The position numbers and the translations under genes are program-made. A DNA stretch of 64,000 bases from Vallitalea okinawensis. Its GTDB lineage: Bacteria; Bacillota; Clostridia; Lachnospirales; PQDH01. Of the stretch, positions 8,273 to 18,814 are shown one piece after another. Position 1 is the first letter of the stretch, and each line of letters opens with the position of its first letter. The notes under the pieces are model-generated. The model saw only the letters and a list, made by a program, of their open reading frames with translations, searched no databases and was not told the origin of the DNA. Location: the NCBI RefSeq assembly GCF_002964605.1, contig NZ_PQDH01000002.1, positions 186,001 to 250,000 of the forward strand, given 5' to 3'.

Positions 8273-9187
8273 TTATTCGCTATCTTTTGGCAACCAATAA
8301 TTTGCATCCATGATATCATGATTGATTTTATCTTGGTCATTATTTATTATTTCCTGATAAAAATAAGCTTGGATAGAAATAATAAATGAACTTATAAATA
8401 TACCAATAAAGTTAGTAATCAATTGAACTAGATTTCCCATTATCGGTGAAGCAAATGCAAAAAATAAAGTAATTATAAAGAGTGGTAACAAAGTTACTAT
8501 TGAAATCAAGAAAATCAAACCAAAATACTTCCCTTTTAAGCCTTTCATCATTTCAGAACTCTTCTTAACTATCTCAGTAGCACTTGTTGTTTCATCTTGA
8601 ACAAGATACAGTATTTGAGCATACCGTAATTCAACAATAATAGGGATAACTAGCAATGGCAATGCAAGAAAAAGAAAGCCTACATGAACATAACTAAGTC
8701 CCATACATATAATGGCTGGTATGGCGGTAATAAAAACGATGAGACCAGCTAGAAAAGATGCTTTAAAACCTAACCAGAACTTTTTATAACCCATAAAAAA
8801 ATCTTCAAATTGATATTTACCGGTTCTTACAAAATTCAGCGATGCTCTAGCATACCCCATCCGCAGATAAACTCCCATAACTAGTGCAAATACCGTTATT
8901 ATAGCTAAGATTATAATTATTAACATTAATCTTGATGTTGGTATGGAAGGTGGTACAAAGTTATCTATAGGTGTTGTCATCGATGTCTCCATAAAAGCAT
9001 CCGCACCAAATGCAAACATACTAATGACTATAATAACTGCGGGCACCATAATTATCAGTGACATAACTAGTTGGACAACAAACATAGCCGCAGATGACAA
9101 TATCCATGAATAGTTCTTCGTCCACTTCTCAAACGTCGTTGAGATCATATCTGTTATTGAACTGATATTTTGAGTATTAATATTCAT
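8273..9187 (-). CDS. Multi-pass membrane protein, paralogue of the 10516-11424 product
   Basis: A protein of about 304 residues with six or so hydrophobic segments and a hydrophilic N-terminal helix followed by KWTKNYSWILSSAAMF. The same arrangement (LWVKQLNWLISSAG) appears in the product of 10516-11424, so the two are paralogues. Each has a central KYQFEDFFMGYKKFWLGF or HIENVFKGYKWLGRG segment typical of YciC/DUF975-like integral membrane proteins. Two adjacent ATGs (9187, 9190) are possible; AGAGG at 9194-9198 fits 9187 better. Function is unknown. It is the last of a minus-strand group of four genes. Confidence 0.7.
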   Translation of the reverse strand: MNINTQNISSITDMISTTFEKWTKNYSWILSSAAMFVVQLVMSLIIMVPAVIIVISMFAFGADAFMETSMTTPIDNFVPPSIPTSRLMLIIIILAIITVFALVMGVYLRMGYARASLNFVRTGKYQFEDFFMGYKKFWLGFKASFLAGLIVFITAIPAIICMGLSYVHVGFLFLALPLLVIPIIVELRYAQILYLVQDETTSATEIVKKSSEMMKGLKGKYFGLIFLISIVTLLPLFIITLFFAFASPIMGNLVQLITNFIGIFISSFIISIQAYFYQEIINNDQDKINHDIMDANYWLPKDSE

Positions 9188-9257
9188 CATTAACCTCTCT
9201 TCTAATACATGGTAAAGCAATATATTCGCAGTCATACAACTCCTTTGTAGTAATGAT

Positions 9258-9962
9258 CTACTGCATACTTGCTTTCATGTAATCAATATTTAAAAATAAT
9301 ATCGTATTAAATGTATTTAAAAAATAAACTAGACCGCTAACAAACAATTGTATCAGTATGTTTAATATAATATTCTCATTTAGGATGAATATACCTGATA
9401 CCACAAATAGACTAAAGCCAATGGTTATAACATTGAGTAATAAGGTATATAAAAATACTTTCCACCATTGACTCTTAACTATATTAAAACTATAACGTAT
9501 TGCTTCAAATCCATAACTCCCTCTAAGTACCGTAATCGGATTAGCAAACGTTAAATAGACCATTAAAATAATGCCTGGTAGTATAAGTAGGGAAAAACCA
9601 AATGTAATAAGAAAGTTGGTTAATATATAGGTCATAATAATTTTGGGCCACAAAGTAAAAGACTGGTTAAAAAGTTCAAAAAACTTAACTTCCTTCTTAC
9701 CATGCAATCGCTGATCTGCTAAAAGTGTAACAGCAACCACTGGCATTAAAGCTATCAAGCCAACAGCTGTGGATAATAAATTGCCCCAAAACCCAAAATA
9801 GACAAGAAATTCGATGCTTATTAAACTTTGTAGGATCGTTACTGGTAATCCAACCATAAAGATTAAGAGTACATATTCCTTAATAGAACCGAAGAAAACC
9901 TTTGCAGTATAAACGAGTATTTTTAAGAAACCTAAAGGATGGCTCCTAACCTCTTCTATCAT
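9258..9962 (-). CDS. Multi-pass membrane protein, unknown function
   Basis: A 234-residue integral membrane protein with about six hydrophobic segments. It has the same general plan as the two neighbouring paralogues (long helices and a central GYDFEAIRY-like amphipathic stretch, here SYGFEAIRYSF) but is clearly more divergent. Its ATG overlaps the stop of the shikimate kinase gene by four bases (9959-9962), with GGAGG inside the end of that gene, so translation is coupled. No substrate or enzymatic motif is visible. Confidence 0.7.
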   Translation of the reverse strand: MIEEVRSHPLGFLKILVYTAKVFFGSIKEYVLLIFMVGLPVTILQSLISIEFLVYFGFWGNLLSTAVGLIALMPVVAVTLLADQRLHGKKEVKFFELFNQSFTLWPKIIMTYILTNFLITFGFSLLILPGIILMVYLTFANPITVLRGSYGFEAIRYSFNIVKSQWWKVFLYTLLLNVITIGFSLFVVSGIFILNENIILNILIQLFVSGLVYFLNTFNTILFLNIDYMKASMQ

Positions 9963-10471
9963 TTATTTTCCTCCAATATATTGAGTAATTTTGAAACTGA
10001 TGTCTCTATATCTGTTCCATCACAATTCACGACCATATCTGCATATGCCTTATATAAGCTACATCTTTCTATATAAATATCATGTAATGATTGGGTCTTA
10101 TCCATAGCAATACCTCTGGTCTTAATGTTGTGGAGTCGCTTCTCAACGGTCTCATATGATAATTCTATGTAAATAAGTAGACCTTGGCTCTTTAAATGCC
10201 TCATACCTTCTTCACAGTAGACCACACTTCCACCTGTTGCTATAACATGTTTTTCCAAATCTAATTCTGTAAGCATTTTGTTCTCAATTGCTTTGAACAC
10301 TTCTAGTCCTTTTAACTCTATTATTTCTTGTAATAACTGACCTTCTCTATGTTGTAATATAAGGTCAGTATCAATAAATGAATAGCCTAAAGCTTTAGCT
10401 AGCAATACTCCAAGTGTACTTTTCCCAGCACCAGGCATACCAATTAAAATCACATTATTCAAATTAATCAC
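9959..10471 (-). CDS. aroK: Shikimate kinase
   Basis: A 170-residue P-loop kinase that phosphorylates shikimate at O-3 in aromatic amino acid biosynthesis. Walker A GMPGAGKSTLG is close to the N-terminus, then DTDLILQHREG (shikimate/Mg binding DxD), ATGGSVVYCEEG and the lid region with KTRGIAM. The GTG at 10471 is the likely start: GGAG lies eight bases upstream (10480-10483), whereas the ATG at 10489 has no ribosome site. That ribosome site lies in a 10-bp hairpin with the intergenic region (10477-10510). The gene is oddly placed among membrane protein genes, with no other aro genes nearby. Confidence 0.9.
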   Translation of the reverse strand: MINLNNVILIGMPGAGKSTLGVLLAKALGYSFIDTDLILQHREGQLLQEIIELKGLEVFKAIENKMLTELDLEKHVIATGGSVVYCEEGMRHLKSQGLLIYIELSYETVEKRLHNIKTRGIAMDKTQSLHDIYIERCSLYKAYADMVVNCDGTDIETSVSKLLNILEENK

Positions 10472-10476
10472 CTTTA

Positions 10477-10510
10477 AATCTCCTTCCATCTCTATAGACA
10501 GAAGGAGATT
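10477..10510 (-). promoter_or_regulatory. Hairpin that masks the shikimate kinase ribosome site
   Basis: AATCTCCTTC at 10477-10486 and GAAGGAGATT at 10501-10510 form a perfect 10-bp inverted repeat with a 14-base loop. On the minus-strand mRNA the second arm contains the AAGGAG site used for GTG 10471. There is no U-run, so it is not a terminator. Confidence 0.65.
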
Positions 10511-10515
10511 ATCGT

Positions 10516-11424
10516 TTATTCTTCTGTCTCTTGTTGTTCAATTAAGTAGCTATTATTCTCTTCAATTGCCAGTGTATCATCTAAACTGGGCTCATCATCA
10601 TCTAATAAGTCATAGTAAAATTTAGCTGACGCAGTCATAGAAAATGAGTAAAGTAATGGCATCAGTAACATGGAAGCTCCGGCAATTATGATTAAACTAC
10701 CAGCTGCAGCAATTATTGCTTCTCCTAGAACCATAAAAATAATAGGGACAGTCATCAATAAGGTTGGTATTAGTGTAATTAGCATAATTATTAAAATGAA
10801 ACCCAAATATTTTAATTTAGCCCCTTTCATCAACCTTACACTTTCTTTGAATGAATCGATGGTCTTCTTTCCTTGGTCAACCATAACGTTATACACTTGA
10901 GCAAAAGGTAAGAAAACAAGGATTAATAGGAGATAGAACAAGAGTACTCCAATAACGACGAATACTGTACTATCAATGAAAACTCCAACACCAATTAAGA
11001 TGCCCAAAGATGGTATTGAAACAGCGAAGACTAATAAAACAAACAGTAACATTGCTAATAACCCTCTACCTAACCATTTATATCCTTTAAAAACATTTTC
11101 AATATGGGCTTTTCCCGATTTCACCATATCCAGTGATAAATAAGTATAACCTAATGTTGTATAAACACCGTATATGATAAGAATGATGTAAACAACAATA
11201 AATCCTATAATAAATCCTCCAAAAACTGGACCCATAGATGATGGATCATCCATAAACATCATTGACGGAAATAATAAGACAAGATAAATGACACCTATAA
11301 ACATTTGCCCGATAAACTGAATGGCTAAGATTCCTGCTGAACTAATCAACCAATTGAGTTGCTTTACCCACAAGGTCCAAGTCTCTTTAAGTAACGCAAA
11401 ATTGTTCGTTAACTCTCTATTCAT
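10516..11424 (-). CDS. Multi-pass membrane protein, paralogue of the 8273-9187 product
   Basis: A 302-residue integral membrane protein with about six long hydrophobic segments, an N-terminal amphipathic helix (LLKETWTLWVKQLNWLISS) and an acidic, hydrophilic C-terminal tail of about 30 residues facing one side of the membrane. It resembles the 8273-9187 product in layout and in the DSFKESVRLMKGAKLKYLG segment (there KKSSEMMKGLKGKYFGL). It is the first gene of a four-gene minus-strand group. Function is unknown; similar proteins are often annotated as YciC/DUF975-like. Confidence 0.7.
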   Translation of the reverse strand: MNRELTNNFALLKETWTLWVKQLNWLISSAGILAIQFIGQMFIGVIYLVLLFPSMMFMDDPSSMGPVFGGFIIGFIVVYIILIIYGVYTTLGYTYLSLDMVKSGKAHIENVFKGYKWLGRGLLAMLLFVLLVFAVSIPSLGILIGVGVFIDSTVFVVIGVLLFYLLLILVFLPFAQVYNVMVDQGKKTIDSFKESVRLMKGAKLKYLGFILIIMLITLIPTLLMTVPIIFMVLGEAIIAAAGSLIIIAGASMLLMPLLYSFSMTASAKFYYDLLDDDEPSLDDTLAIEENNSYLIEQQETEE

Positions 11425-11539
11425 AAAAACCCTCTTTCTATATACTTCTCAAAGCGATTTTACCATATTTAGGCTTAACAATCAACAATGTCCCTGAATA
11501 GTATATATTAAATTCTTAACAAGATTGGGGAAATATATA

Positions 11540-11914
11540 ATGTTTAGACAACGTTTTTGGTTAAGACCACCTGTGTTTCCATTTCCTTTTCCTGGCTCTG
11601 GGTCTGGTTATGGACCTCCTGCACCACCACCAAGTACTGGTGGAGGCCAACAAGGTGGAAAAAGGCCTCCTGGTCCACCTCCCACAGAAGTACCTAAAGA
11701 GGAAACTGGTCCATCTTTAGCAGCCGTTGATCCTGGTGCCATCAGAAGATGTATGTACCGTTATGTGTATATCTGGACCGTCAGAGGCGATGGTTATTGG
11801 GCTTGGTTAACTTACGTAGGTCGTAAATCAATTGCTGGTTATCGTTGGATTGGTTACCGCTGGGTATACTTTGGTACTGACCTTGACAATATTGCAAGCT
11901 TTTATTGTTACTAA
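11540..11914 (+). CDS. Conserved small protein, Pro/Gly-rich with a Tyr/Trp-rich C-terminal domain
   Basis: A 124-residue protein with two clear parts. The first half is a low-complexity Phe/Pro/Gly stretch (FPFPFPGSGSG, PPAPPP, GGGQQGGKRPPGPPP). The second half is a compact aromatic and basic domain starting AAVDPGAIRRCMYRYVYIW and rich in W, Y, R and G. The start is ATG 11540, nine bases after GGGG. There is no signal peptide. I recall similar short proteins, called hypothetical or collagen-like, in spore-forming Firmicutes; a spore-coat or surface role would be a guess. It is a single gene between divergent and convergent neighbours. Confidence 0.7.
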   Translation: MFRQRFWLRPPVFPFPFPGSGSGYGPPAPPPSTGGGQQGGKRPPGPPPTEVPKEETGPSLAAVDPGAIRRCMYRYVYIWTVRGDGYWAWLTYVGRKSIAGYRWIGYRWVYFGTDLDNIASFYCY

Positions 11915-11937
11915 CGTATAATTTTCTTACAATAAAT

Positions 11938-11968
11938 ATAGCCAGTTAGATATGCTCTAGCTGGCTAT
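11938..11968. terminator. Bidirectional terminator between the aromatic protein gene and the deacetylase
   Basis: 12-bp imperfect stem, arms 11938-11949 and 11957-11968, seven-base loop, with T-rich flanks. It overlaps the stop codon region of the deacetylase gene on the minus strand and follows the + strand gene. Confidence 0.75.
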
Positions 11969-12918
11969 TGTTTATTGTCTAATATATCTTCTAACACTTT
12001 AACAGAAGTATAGGAAAACATTCCATATCGAGGTATTTCATATGGATCAGTTTCTTGGGTTACCCTACCTTCCTTCGTAGTAAAACCTAGCTTATAACCT
12101 AATTCCTTCACTATATCTATTGTTGCCTCGTCATAGGCACCAAAAGGATAGGCTACGGCTGTAGTATTGAGCAACTCCATACTTGTCAATAAGTCTTCTC
12201 TAATCGTTTTATCACTGAATGCAAATATAGCCGGCTGTCCATATATCAATTGATGCAAATTATGGGTATGACTCCCATATTCAAATACATCATCTGTAAC
12301 GCCTATTTGACCCCAACTTAATTTATCTCTTTTATTAGGATCAAAGACTACCGACTTCTCTTCTACAGCATGAGTAATAGGAAAAACTACACCCTGCATA
12401 CCGTAAGCAGCAAGTAAGGGAAATGCATATGTAAAGTTTGATAAGTACCCATCGTCAAAAGTGATCAAAACACTTTTTTTTGGTAAAGGGGTCTGATTAT
12501 ATAAGAAATCCTCTAAATCCTTCAAGGATATCGTTGTATAACCATTCTCTGAGAGATACTTTAGATGATCCTCGAAATAGTTATAAGATATAACACTGTA
12601 ATTATTCTCATAAGGATTTTCTTCGTCCTTAAGGATATGATGATACAGTAAAACAACAACCTCTTCATTAACTAAAGAAGTTGTTGATAATTGACGTCTT
12701 GATGATTCCTCAATTGTTAGTTGCAGAGTTTTTTCTAACTGAGGTTGCACAGCATGTTCAACTTCTACATGCATGCTATTCAGTGACTCAACTTGTGAAA
12801 TTTGAATCTCAATAGGTATTGTTTCATTCTTCCAAATACTCATCGTCGACAGATAGCCGATTAAAAAGGATAGGACAAGAATCAAAATTAGGAAAAAATA
12901 TTTCATATTTTTATTCAT
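11965..12918 (-). CDS. Polysaccharide deacetylase (NodB/CE4 family), membrane-anchored or secreted
   Basis: A 317-residue protein with an N-terminal uncleaved signal or membrane anchor, a linker of about 80 residues, and a NodB homology domain from about residue 90. The CE4 motifs are ITFDDGYLSN (catalytic Asp and metal Asp), SHTHNLH (metal His pair) and AYPFGAYDE. It should remove acetyl groups from peptidoglycan or an extracellular polysaccharide. The start is ATG 12918, nine bases after AAGG; a TTG three codons earlier overlaps that site. It lies between a terminator and the YmaF gene, apparently alone. Confidence 0.9.
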   Translation of the reverse strand: MNKNMKYFFLILILVLSFLIGYLSTMSIWKNETIPIEIQISQVESLNSMHVEVEHAVQPQLEKTLQLTIEESSRRQLSTTSLVNEEVVVLLYHHILKDEENPYENNYSVISYNYFEDHLKYLSENGYTTISLKDLEDFLYNQTPLPKKSVLITFDDGYLSNFTYAFPLLAAYGMQGVVFPITHAVEEKSVVFDPNKRDKLSWGQIGVTDDVFEYGSHTHNLHQLIYGQPAIFAFSDKTIREDLLTSMELLNTTAVAYPFGAYDEATIDIVKELGYKLGFTTKEGRVTQETDPYEIPRYGMFSYTSVKVLEDILDNKQ

Positions 12919-13040
12919 GTAAATCAACCTTATCTTTAGTAAAATTTCTCATATTTTATTATATCTGATAACCAAAGATATAACAAGTTTTTTATAGAAT
13001 ACTCATTTAAATCTAACATGAATTTCTATAAAAGAGTAAA

Positions 13041-13076
13041 AACTCCATTCTACTAAAAGTTTAGCAGAATGGAGTT
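13041..13076 (-). terminator. Terminator after the YmaF-like gene
   Basis: An 11-bp perfect outer stem (13041-13051 with 13066-13076) just beyond the stop codon of the minus-strand gene ending at 13081, followed by TTTTT on that strand. Confidence 0.85.
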
Positions 13077-13080
13077 CTAA

Positions 13081-13458
13081 TTATCCGATAGGATTCTCAA
13101 TGAGAGTCGTAGCATTGAAATCATGCTCATGGAAGAAATCACAAGAAGTTGTTCCATCCATGACATGAATATGACCAATTACGTTACCCTCTTCATCTCT
13201 AACAGGTATTGCAGGACCTGTTTCAATCTCTATCCTATGAAAATGATTAAAGAAAAAATCAGTGTTTGTACATACTATATGGACATGGCTACCTTTAATA
13301 GGTTTCACTGGTCCAGAGACTCCTGCAAAACGGTGATTGTGTAACAATCCTTCAGTATCAGGAGGTGCTGCTAACATGACACTTCCTGTGAACTCGTGAA
13401 CATGTGTTTGAAAAGAATCACATTCATCTTCACAGTAATGAGGTTTAACTTCTATCAT
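13081..13458 (-). CDS. YmaF family protein
   Basis: A 125-residue, histidine-rich protein made of repeated units of the type HxHxFxG or HxHxxxG (HVHEFTG, HNHRFAGVSG, HVHIV, HFHRIEIETGP, HIHVMDGTT, HEHDFNA). This matches the YmaF family, probably cytosolic; metal binding is plausible given the regularly spaced histidines but has not been shown here. It has its own terminator and no evident operon partner. Confidence 0.8.
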   Translation of the reverse strand: MIEVKPHYCEDECDSFQTHVHEFTGSVMLAAPPDTEGLLHNHRFAGVSGPVKPIKGSHVHIVCTNTDFFFNHFHRIEIETGPAIPVRDEEGNVIGHIHVMDGTTSCDFFHEHDFNATTLIENPIG

Positions 13459-13568
13459 AATATCACCCTTGTTGGCATTATTGCCTTAATATTTTACTTC
13501 TATTACACAATATGTACAAGCTGCGATATATGTTACTATCAAAAAATTATTTAATCATCCATAGAAAA

Positions 13569-13600
13569 AAGCTATTGATGGTCCCAGACATCAATAGCTT
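13569..13600 (-). terminator. Terminator at the end of the glycolytic operon
   Basis: A perfect 12-bp stem (13569-13580 with 13589-13600), eight-base loop, followed on the minus strand by TTTTTTC. It lies about 90 bases after the eno stop codon. Apart from it I see nothing in 13459-13688. Confidence 0.9.
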
Positions 13601-13688
13601 CTATTCATATTGTACAAACTTATTCCTTAACAGTCCCAGAATAAGGATTGCCTCCTTATATGTTAAATCATAAGTCTAATACAATTAA

Positions 13689-15017
<1,329 letters not shown>

Positions 15018-15113
15018 TCAAATTTAATTACATTCATCATTTAGTATTTCCCTATTACTCAATAAATTACACGGCATGCCTTACTTAAATGTAATTCAGT
15101 TGCAATAAAGAAT

Positions 15114-16655
15114 TTAATTATTTTCCATAAGTAAACTGATACCTGTCATTTCTTCTGGAATTGGAAGTTCCATCATCTCTAATAATGTAGGAGCTATATC
15201 AGCAAGCTTAGCGCCTTCTTTTAATACAACACCTTCTTTGTAATTAACGAGAATAAATGGTACTGGATTTGTTGTATGCGCTGTAAAAGGGGAATGATCA
15301 TTATAGTCAATAAGTTGTTCAGCATTTCCATGGTCTGCACAAACAAACATTTGACCATCAACTTCAAGTAAAGCTTCAACAGCTTTACCCACTTGTGCGT
15401 CTACAGTCTCAACAGCTTTAATTGCAGCTTCCATAATCCCCGTATGACCAACCATATCAGGGTTAGCAAAGTTAATAATGATTAAATCATACTTATCAGA
15501 TTTAATGGCATCTACTAACTTTTCATCTACTTCTGGAGCGCTCATCTCAGGTTGTAGATCGTAAGTTGCAACTTTTGGTGATGACACTAACACACGTTCT
15601 TCTCCTTCATTTGGTTCTTCAACTCCACCATTAAAGAAGAATGTTACATGGGCGTATTTTTCCGTTTCAGCTAAACGAAGTTGCTTTAAGCCTTTCTCAG
15701 CAAGATACTCACCAAGAGTATTACTTAAGCTTTCTTTCTCAAATGCAATAATTTTATTTGGAATCGTTACATCATAATTGGTGAAGCAAACATAACATAG
15801 TTTCATGAATGGACAATCAAAACCATCAAAATTCTCATCACAAAAACTTCTTGTAATTTGACGAGCACGGTCCGGTCTAAAATTGAAGCAAATGATAGAA
15901 TCATTTTCACTAATAGTAGCAGTTACCTCACCGTGGCAAGTAACTACAGTTGGTAAAACGAACTCATCATACTTCTCTTCCTCGTAAGATTGTTGAACTG
16001 CAACAACAGCAGTAGGTGCAGTAACACCTTTACCTTTTACTAATGCGTTGTATGCTAATTCAGTTCTTTCCCAACGGTTATCTCTATCCATAGCGTAGTA
16101 TCTACCAGAAACAGTAGCTATTTGACCTACACCGATTTGTCTTATTTGCTCCTCCAACTGCTCCACATAAGCTTTACCAGATGCTGGAGGTGTATCTCTA
16201 CCGTCTAAGAAGCAATGTACATATACTTTTTCTAAACCATGCTTTTTAGCAAGTCTTAATAAAGCATATAAATGCGTATTATGACTGTGTACACCACCAT
16301 CAGATAATAGACCATAAAGATGTAAAGCAGAGTCATGTTCTTTGCAATTGTTAACAGCTTCTAAGAAAGCTTTATTGTCGCAGAAGTCACCATCTTCAAT
16401 AGCTTTAGTAATTCTTGTAAGCTCTTGATAAACGATACGGCCAGCACCGATATTAAGGTGACCTACTTCCGAATTACCCATTTGACCGCTTGGTAAACCA
16501 ACATCTAAACCAGAAGCGTTACCATGAACAAAAGGGTAGTCTGTCATTAATTTATCTAAGTTTGGCGTATTAGCCTGTTTAATAGCGTTGCCTTCTTCTT
16601 TTTCATTCAAACCATATCCATCAAGGATCATTAAAACAGTTGGTCTCTTAGTCAT
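15114..16655 (-). CDS. gpmI: 2,3-bisphosphoglycerate-independent phosphoglycerate mutase
   Basis: A 513-residue Mn-dependent iPGM of the alkaline phosphatase superfamily that interconverts 3- and 2-phosphoglycerate. The N-terminal LMILDGYGLN motif binds metal, the catalytic serine is in GQMGNSEVGHLNIGAGR, and CADHGNAEQ and HTTNPVPFI are further metal-site signatures. The start at ATG 16655, preceded by GAGGAG, gives the usual MTKRPTVLMILDG N-terminus. It lies between tpiA and eno, 42 bases after the tpiA stop. Confidence 0.98.
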   Translation of the reverse strand: MTKRPTVLMILDGYGLNEKEEGNAIKQANTPNLDKLMTDYPFVHGNASGLDVGLPSGQMGNSEVGHLNIGAGRIVYQELTRITKAIEDGDFCDNKAFLEAVNNCKEHDSALHLYGLLSDGGVHSHNTHLYALLRLAKKHGLEKVYVHCFLDGRDTPPASGKAYVEQLEEQIRQIGVGQIATVSGRYYAMDRDNRWERTELAYNALVKGKGVTAPTAVVAVQQSYEEEKYDEFVLPTVVTCHGEVTATISENDSIICFNFRPDRARQITRSFCDENFDGFDCPFMKLCYVCFTNYDVTIPNKIIAFEKESLSNTLGEYLAEKGLKQLRLAETEKYAHVTFFFNGGVEEPNEGEERVLVSSPKVATYDLQPEMSAPEVDEKLVDAIKSDKYDLIIINFANPDMVGHTGIMEAAIKAVETVDAQVGKAVEALLEVDGQMFVCADHGNAEQLIDYNDHSPFTAHTTNPVPFILVNYKEGVVLKEGAKLADIAPTLLEMMELPIPEEMTGISLLMENN

Positions 16656-16697
16656 CGTAAACTCCTCTGTCTCTAAGACCACAAAGTGGCCGAATTA

Positions 16698-17444
16698 TTA
16701 TTTATAGTTAACAACTTTGCCAAAATCAGCTTTTAAGCTTGCGCCACCAACTAATCCACCATCAATGTTAGGCATAGCGAATAACTCAGCTGCATTGCCA
16801 GCATTAACACTACCACCGTATTGAATACGAACTTCTTCAGCTGTAGCATCATCATAGATTTCTCTAACAACTTGGCGAATAGCTGCACATACTTCTTCAG
16901 CTTGCTCTGAAGTAGCTGTTACACCAGTACCGATTGCCCAAATTGGCTCGTAAGCAATAACTGATTTTTTAGCATCGTCAGCAGTCACATCTTTTAGAGC
17001 AATTTTGATTTGTTGTCTAACTAGGTCAATTGTAATACCTTGCTCTCTTTGTGTAAGTGTTTCACCACAACAAATGATTGGAACTAAACCATGTTCAATA
17101 GCCTTTAATACTTTTTTGTTAACAGTTTCATCCATTTCACCAAAGTATTCTCTTCTTTCAGAGTGTCCAAGCACTACATAGTTAACACCACATTCTTTAA
17201 GCATAGCAGGTGCAATTTCACCTGTGTAAGCACCACTTTCTTCAAAATGCATGTTTTGAGCACCAATTTCAATGTTTGTACCTTTAGCAGCTTCAACCGC
17301 TAACAATAATGATACATATGGTGGGCAAAATACCACATCTACTTCTTCGTTCTTTACTAAAGGCTTTAACTCTTCGATTAACGCTAAAGCTTCCTTAGGT
17401 GTTTTATTCATTTTCCAGTTACCTGCAATGATCTTTTTGCGCAT
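16698..17444 (-). CDS. tpiA: Triosephosphate isomerase
   Basis: A 248-residue TIM barrel interconverting dihydroxyacetone phosphate and glyceraldehyde 3-phosphate. The N-terminal Asn and Lys are in AGNWKMNK, the catalytic histidine in [13 protein letters not shown], the catalytic glutamate in [11 protein letters not shown], and the phosphate-binding loop is YGGSVN. The start at ATG 17444 after GGAGGG gives the classical [14 protein letters not shown]. The pgk stop lies 30 bases upstream, so the two are co-transcribed. Confidence 0.98.
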   Translation of the reverse strand: MRKKIIAGNWKMNKTPKEALALIEELKPLVKNEEVDVVFCPPYVSLLLAVEAAKGTNIEIGAQNMHFEESGAYTGEIAPAMLKECGVNYVVLGHSERREYFGEMDETVNKKVLKAIEHGLVPIICCGETLTQREQGITIDLVRQQIKIALKDVTADDAKKSVIAYEPIWAIGTGVTATSEQAEEVCAAIRQVVREIYDDATAEEVRIQYGGSVNAGNAAELFAMPNIDGGLVGGASLKADFGKVVNYK

Positions 17445-17474
17445 TGTATTCCCTCCTATTATTAACAACGTTAC

Positions 17475-18671
17475 CTATTTATCGTTAGCTGCTGCTACCC
17501 CTGGTAATTCTTTACCTTCTAAGAACTCTAATGATGCTCCACCACCTGTAGAGATGTGTGTCATCTTATCACCGAATCCTAAGATATTAACAGCTGCAGC
17601 AGAATCTCCACCACCAATGATTGTAGTAGCATCTGTTTCAGCTAAAGCTTTAGCTACTGCAATTGTACCATGAGCAAAGTTTTCAAATTCAAAAACACCC
17701 ATTGGTCCATTCCAAACAACAGTTTTAGCATCTTTAACAGCATTAGCATATAACTCCATAGATTTAGGTCCAATATCAAATCCAGACCAACTTTCTGGAA
17801 TGCCTGCCTCAGCAGTTACAACTTGGCTTTCTGTATCATTCTTGAACTCTTTACCAATAACATGATCAACAGGTAATAAGAAATTAACACCTTTTTCTTC
17901 CGCCTTCTTAATCATTTCAGCAGCATAGTCTAATTTCTCAGCTTCGAGTAATGAACTTCCTACTTCTAAACCTTGAGCCTTTAAGAAAGTATAAGCCATA
18001 CCTCCACCAATGATAATTGTATCTACTTTTTCTAATAAGTTATTGATAACATTAATTTTATCAGATACCTTTGCACCACCTAAGATCGCAACAAAAGGTC
18101 TTTCAGGATTGTTAACCGCATTACCTAAGAAGTTGATTTCTTTTTCCATTAAATAACCTACTACTGCTTCATCAACAAACTCAGTAACACCTACATTAGA
18201 ACAGTGTGCTCTATGAGCAGTACCGAAAGCATCGTTAACAAACAACTCTGCTAAGGAAGCTAGTTCTTTAGAGAAAGCTTCACCATTTTTAGTTTCTTCT
18301 TTACGATAACGCGTATTTTCTAATAATACAACATCACCATCATTCATAGCTTCAACAGCTTTTTTAGCATTCTCACCAACAACAGTATCATCAGCTGCGA
18401 ATACAACTTCTTTTTCTAATAATTCACTAAGTCTTTTAGCAACAGGTGCTAATGATAATTCTGGCTTAGCTTCACCTTTTGGTTTTCCTAAGTGAGAACA
18501 TAAGATAACTTTTGCATTGCCTTCAATTAATTTTTTAATAGTTGGCAATGCAGCAACTAAACGATTTTCATCAGTAATAACGCCTTCTTTTAATGGTACA
18601 TTAAAATCACAACGTACTAATACTCTTTTACTTTTTGGTTGTATATCTTCAACAGTTTTTTTATTTAACAT
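17475..18671 (-). CDS. pgk: Phosphoglycerate kinase
   Basis: A 398-residue kinase that makes ATP from 1,3-bisphosphoglycerate. Conserved parts are [11 protein letters not shown] at the N-terminus, [31 protein letters not shown], the hinge and nucleotide region with GGAKVSDKI and NGPMGVFE, and the C-terminal GGGDSAAAV and [18 protein letters not shown]. It starts at ATG 18671 after AAGGAG. It follows gap, but a terminator-like hairpin lies in between (18742-18781), so transcription may be partly attenuated here. Confidence 0.98.
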   Translation of the reverse strand: MLNKKTVEDIQPKSKRVLVRCDFNVPLKEGVITDENRLVAALPTIKKLIEGNAKVILCSHLGKPKGEAKPELSLAPVAKRLSELLEKEVVFAADDTVVGENAKKAVEAMNDGDVVLLENTRYRKEETKNGEAFSKELASLAELFVNDAFGTAHRAHCSNVGVTEFVDEAVVGYLMEKEINFLGNAVNNPERPFVAILGGAKVSDKINVINNLLEKVDTIIIGGGMAYTFLKAQGLEVGSSLLEAEKLDYAAEMIKKAEEKGVNFLLPVDHVIGKEFKNDTESQVVTAEAGIPESWSGFDIGPKSMELYANAVKDAKTVVWNGPMGVFEFENFAHGTIAVAKALAETDATTIIGGGDSAAAVNILGFGDKMTHISTGGGASLEFLEGKELPGVAAANDK

Positions 18672-18729
18672 ATTATTTCTCCTTCCAACACGAATAGAGT
18701 CTTTTGTAAAGCCTACAAGAAAAGTGACT

Positions 18730-18781
18730 ATAAAATAATAAAAAGGTCCGGTCCATAGCTTAACTACAAACCCGGACCTTT
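18730..18781 (-). terminator. Terminator-like hairpin between gap and pgk
   Basis: Perfect 10-bp stem (AAAGGTCCGG 18742-18751 with CCGGACCTTT 18772-18781), 20-base loop, followed on the minus strand by TTATTATTTTATAG. It sits between the first and second genes of the glycolytic cluster, so it could partly terminate transcription or act as a processing or stability hairpin giving excess gap mRNA. Confidence 0.75.
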
Positions 18782-18814
18782 CTGGTCTGATTTAAATTGT
18801 ATTAAATCTTATAA

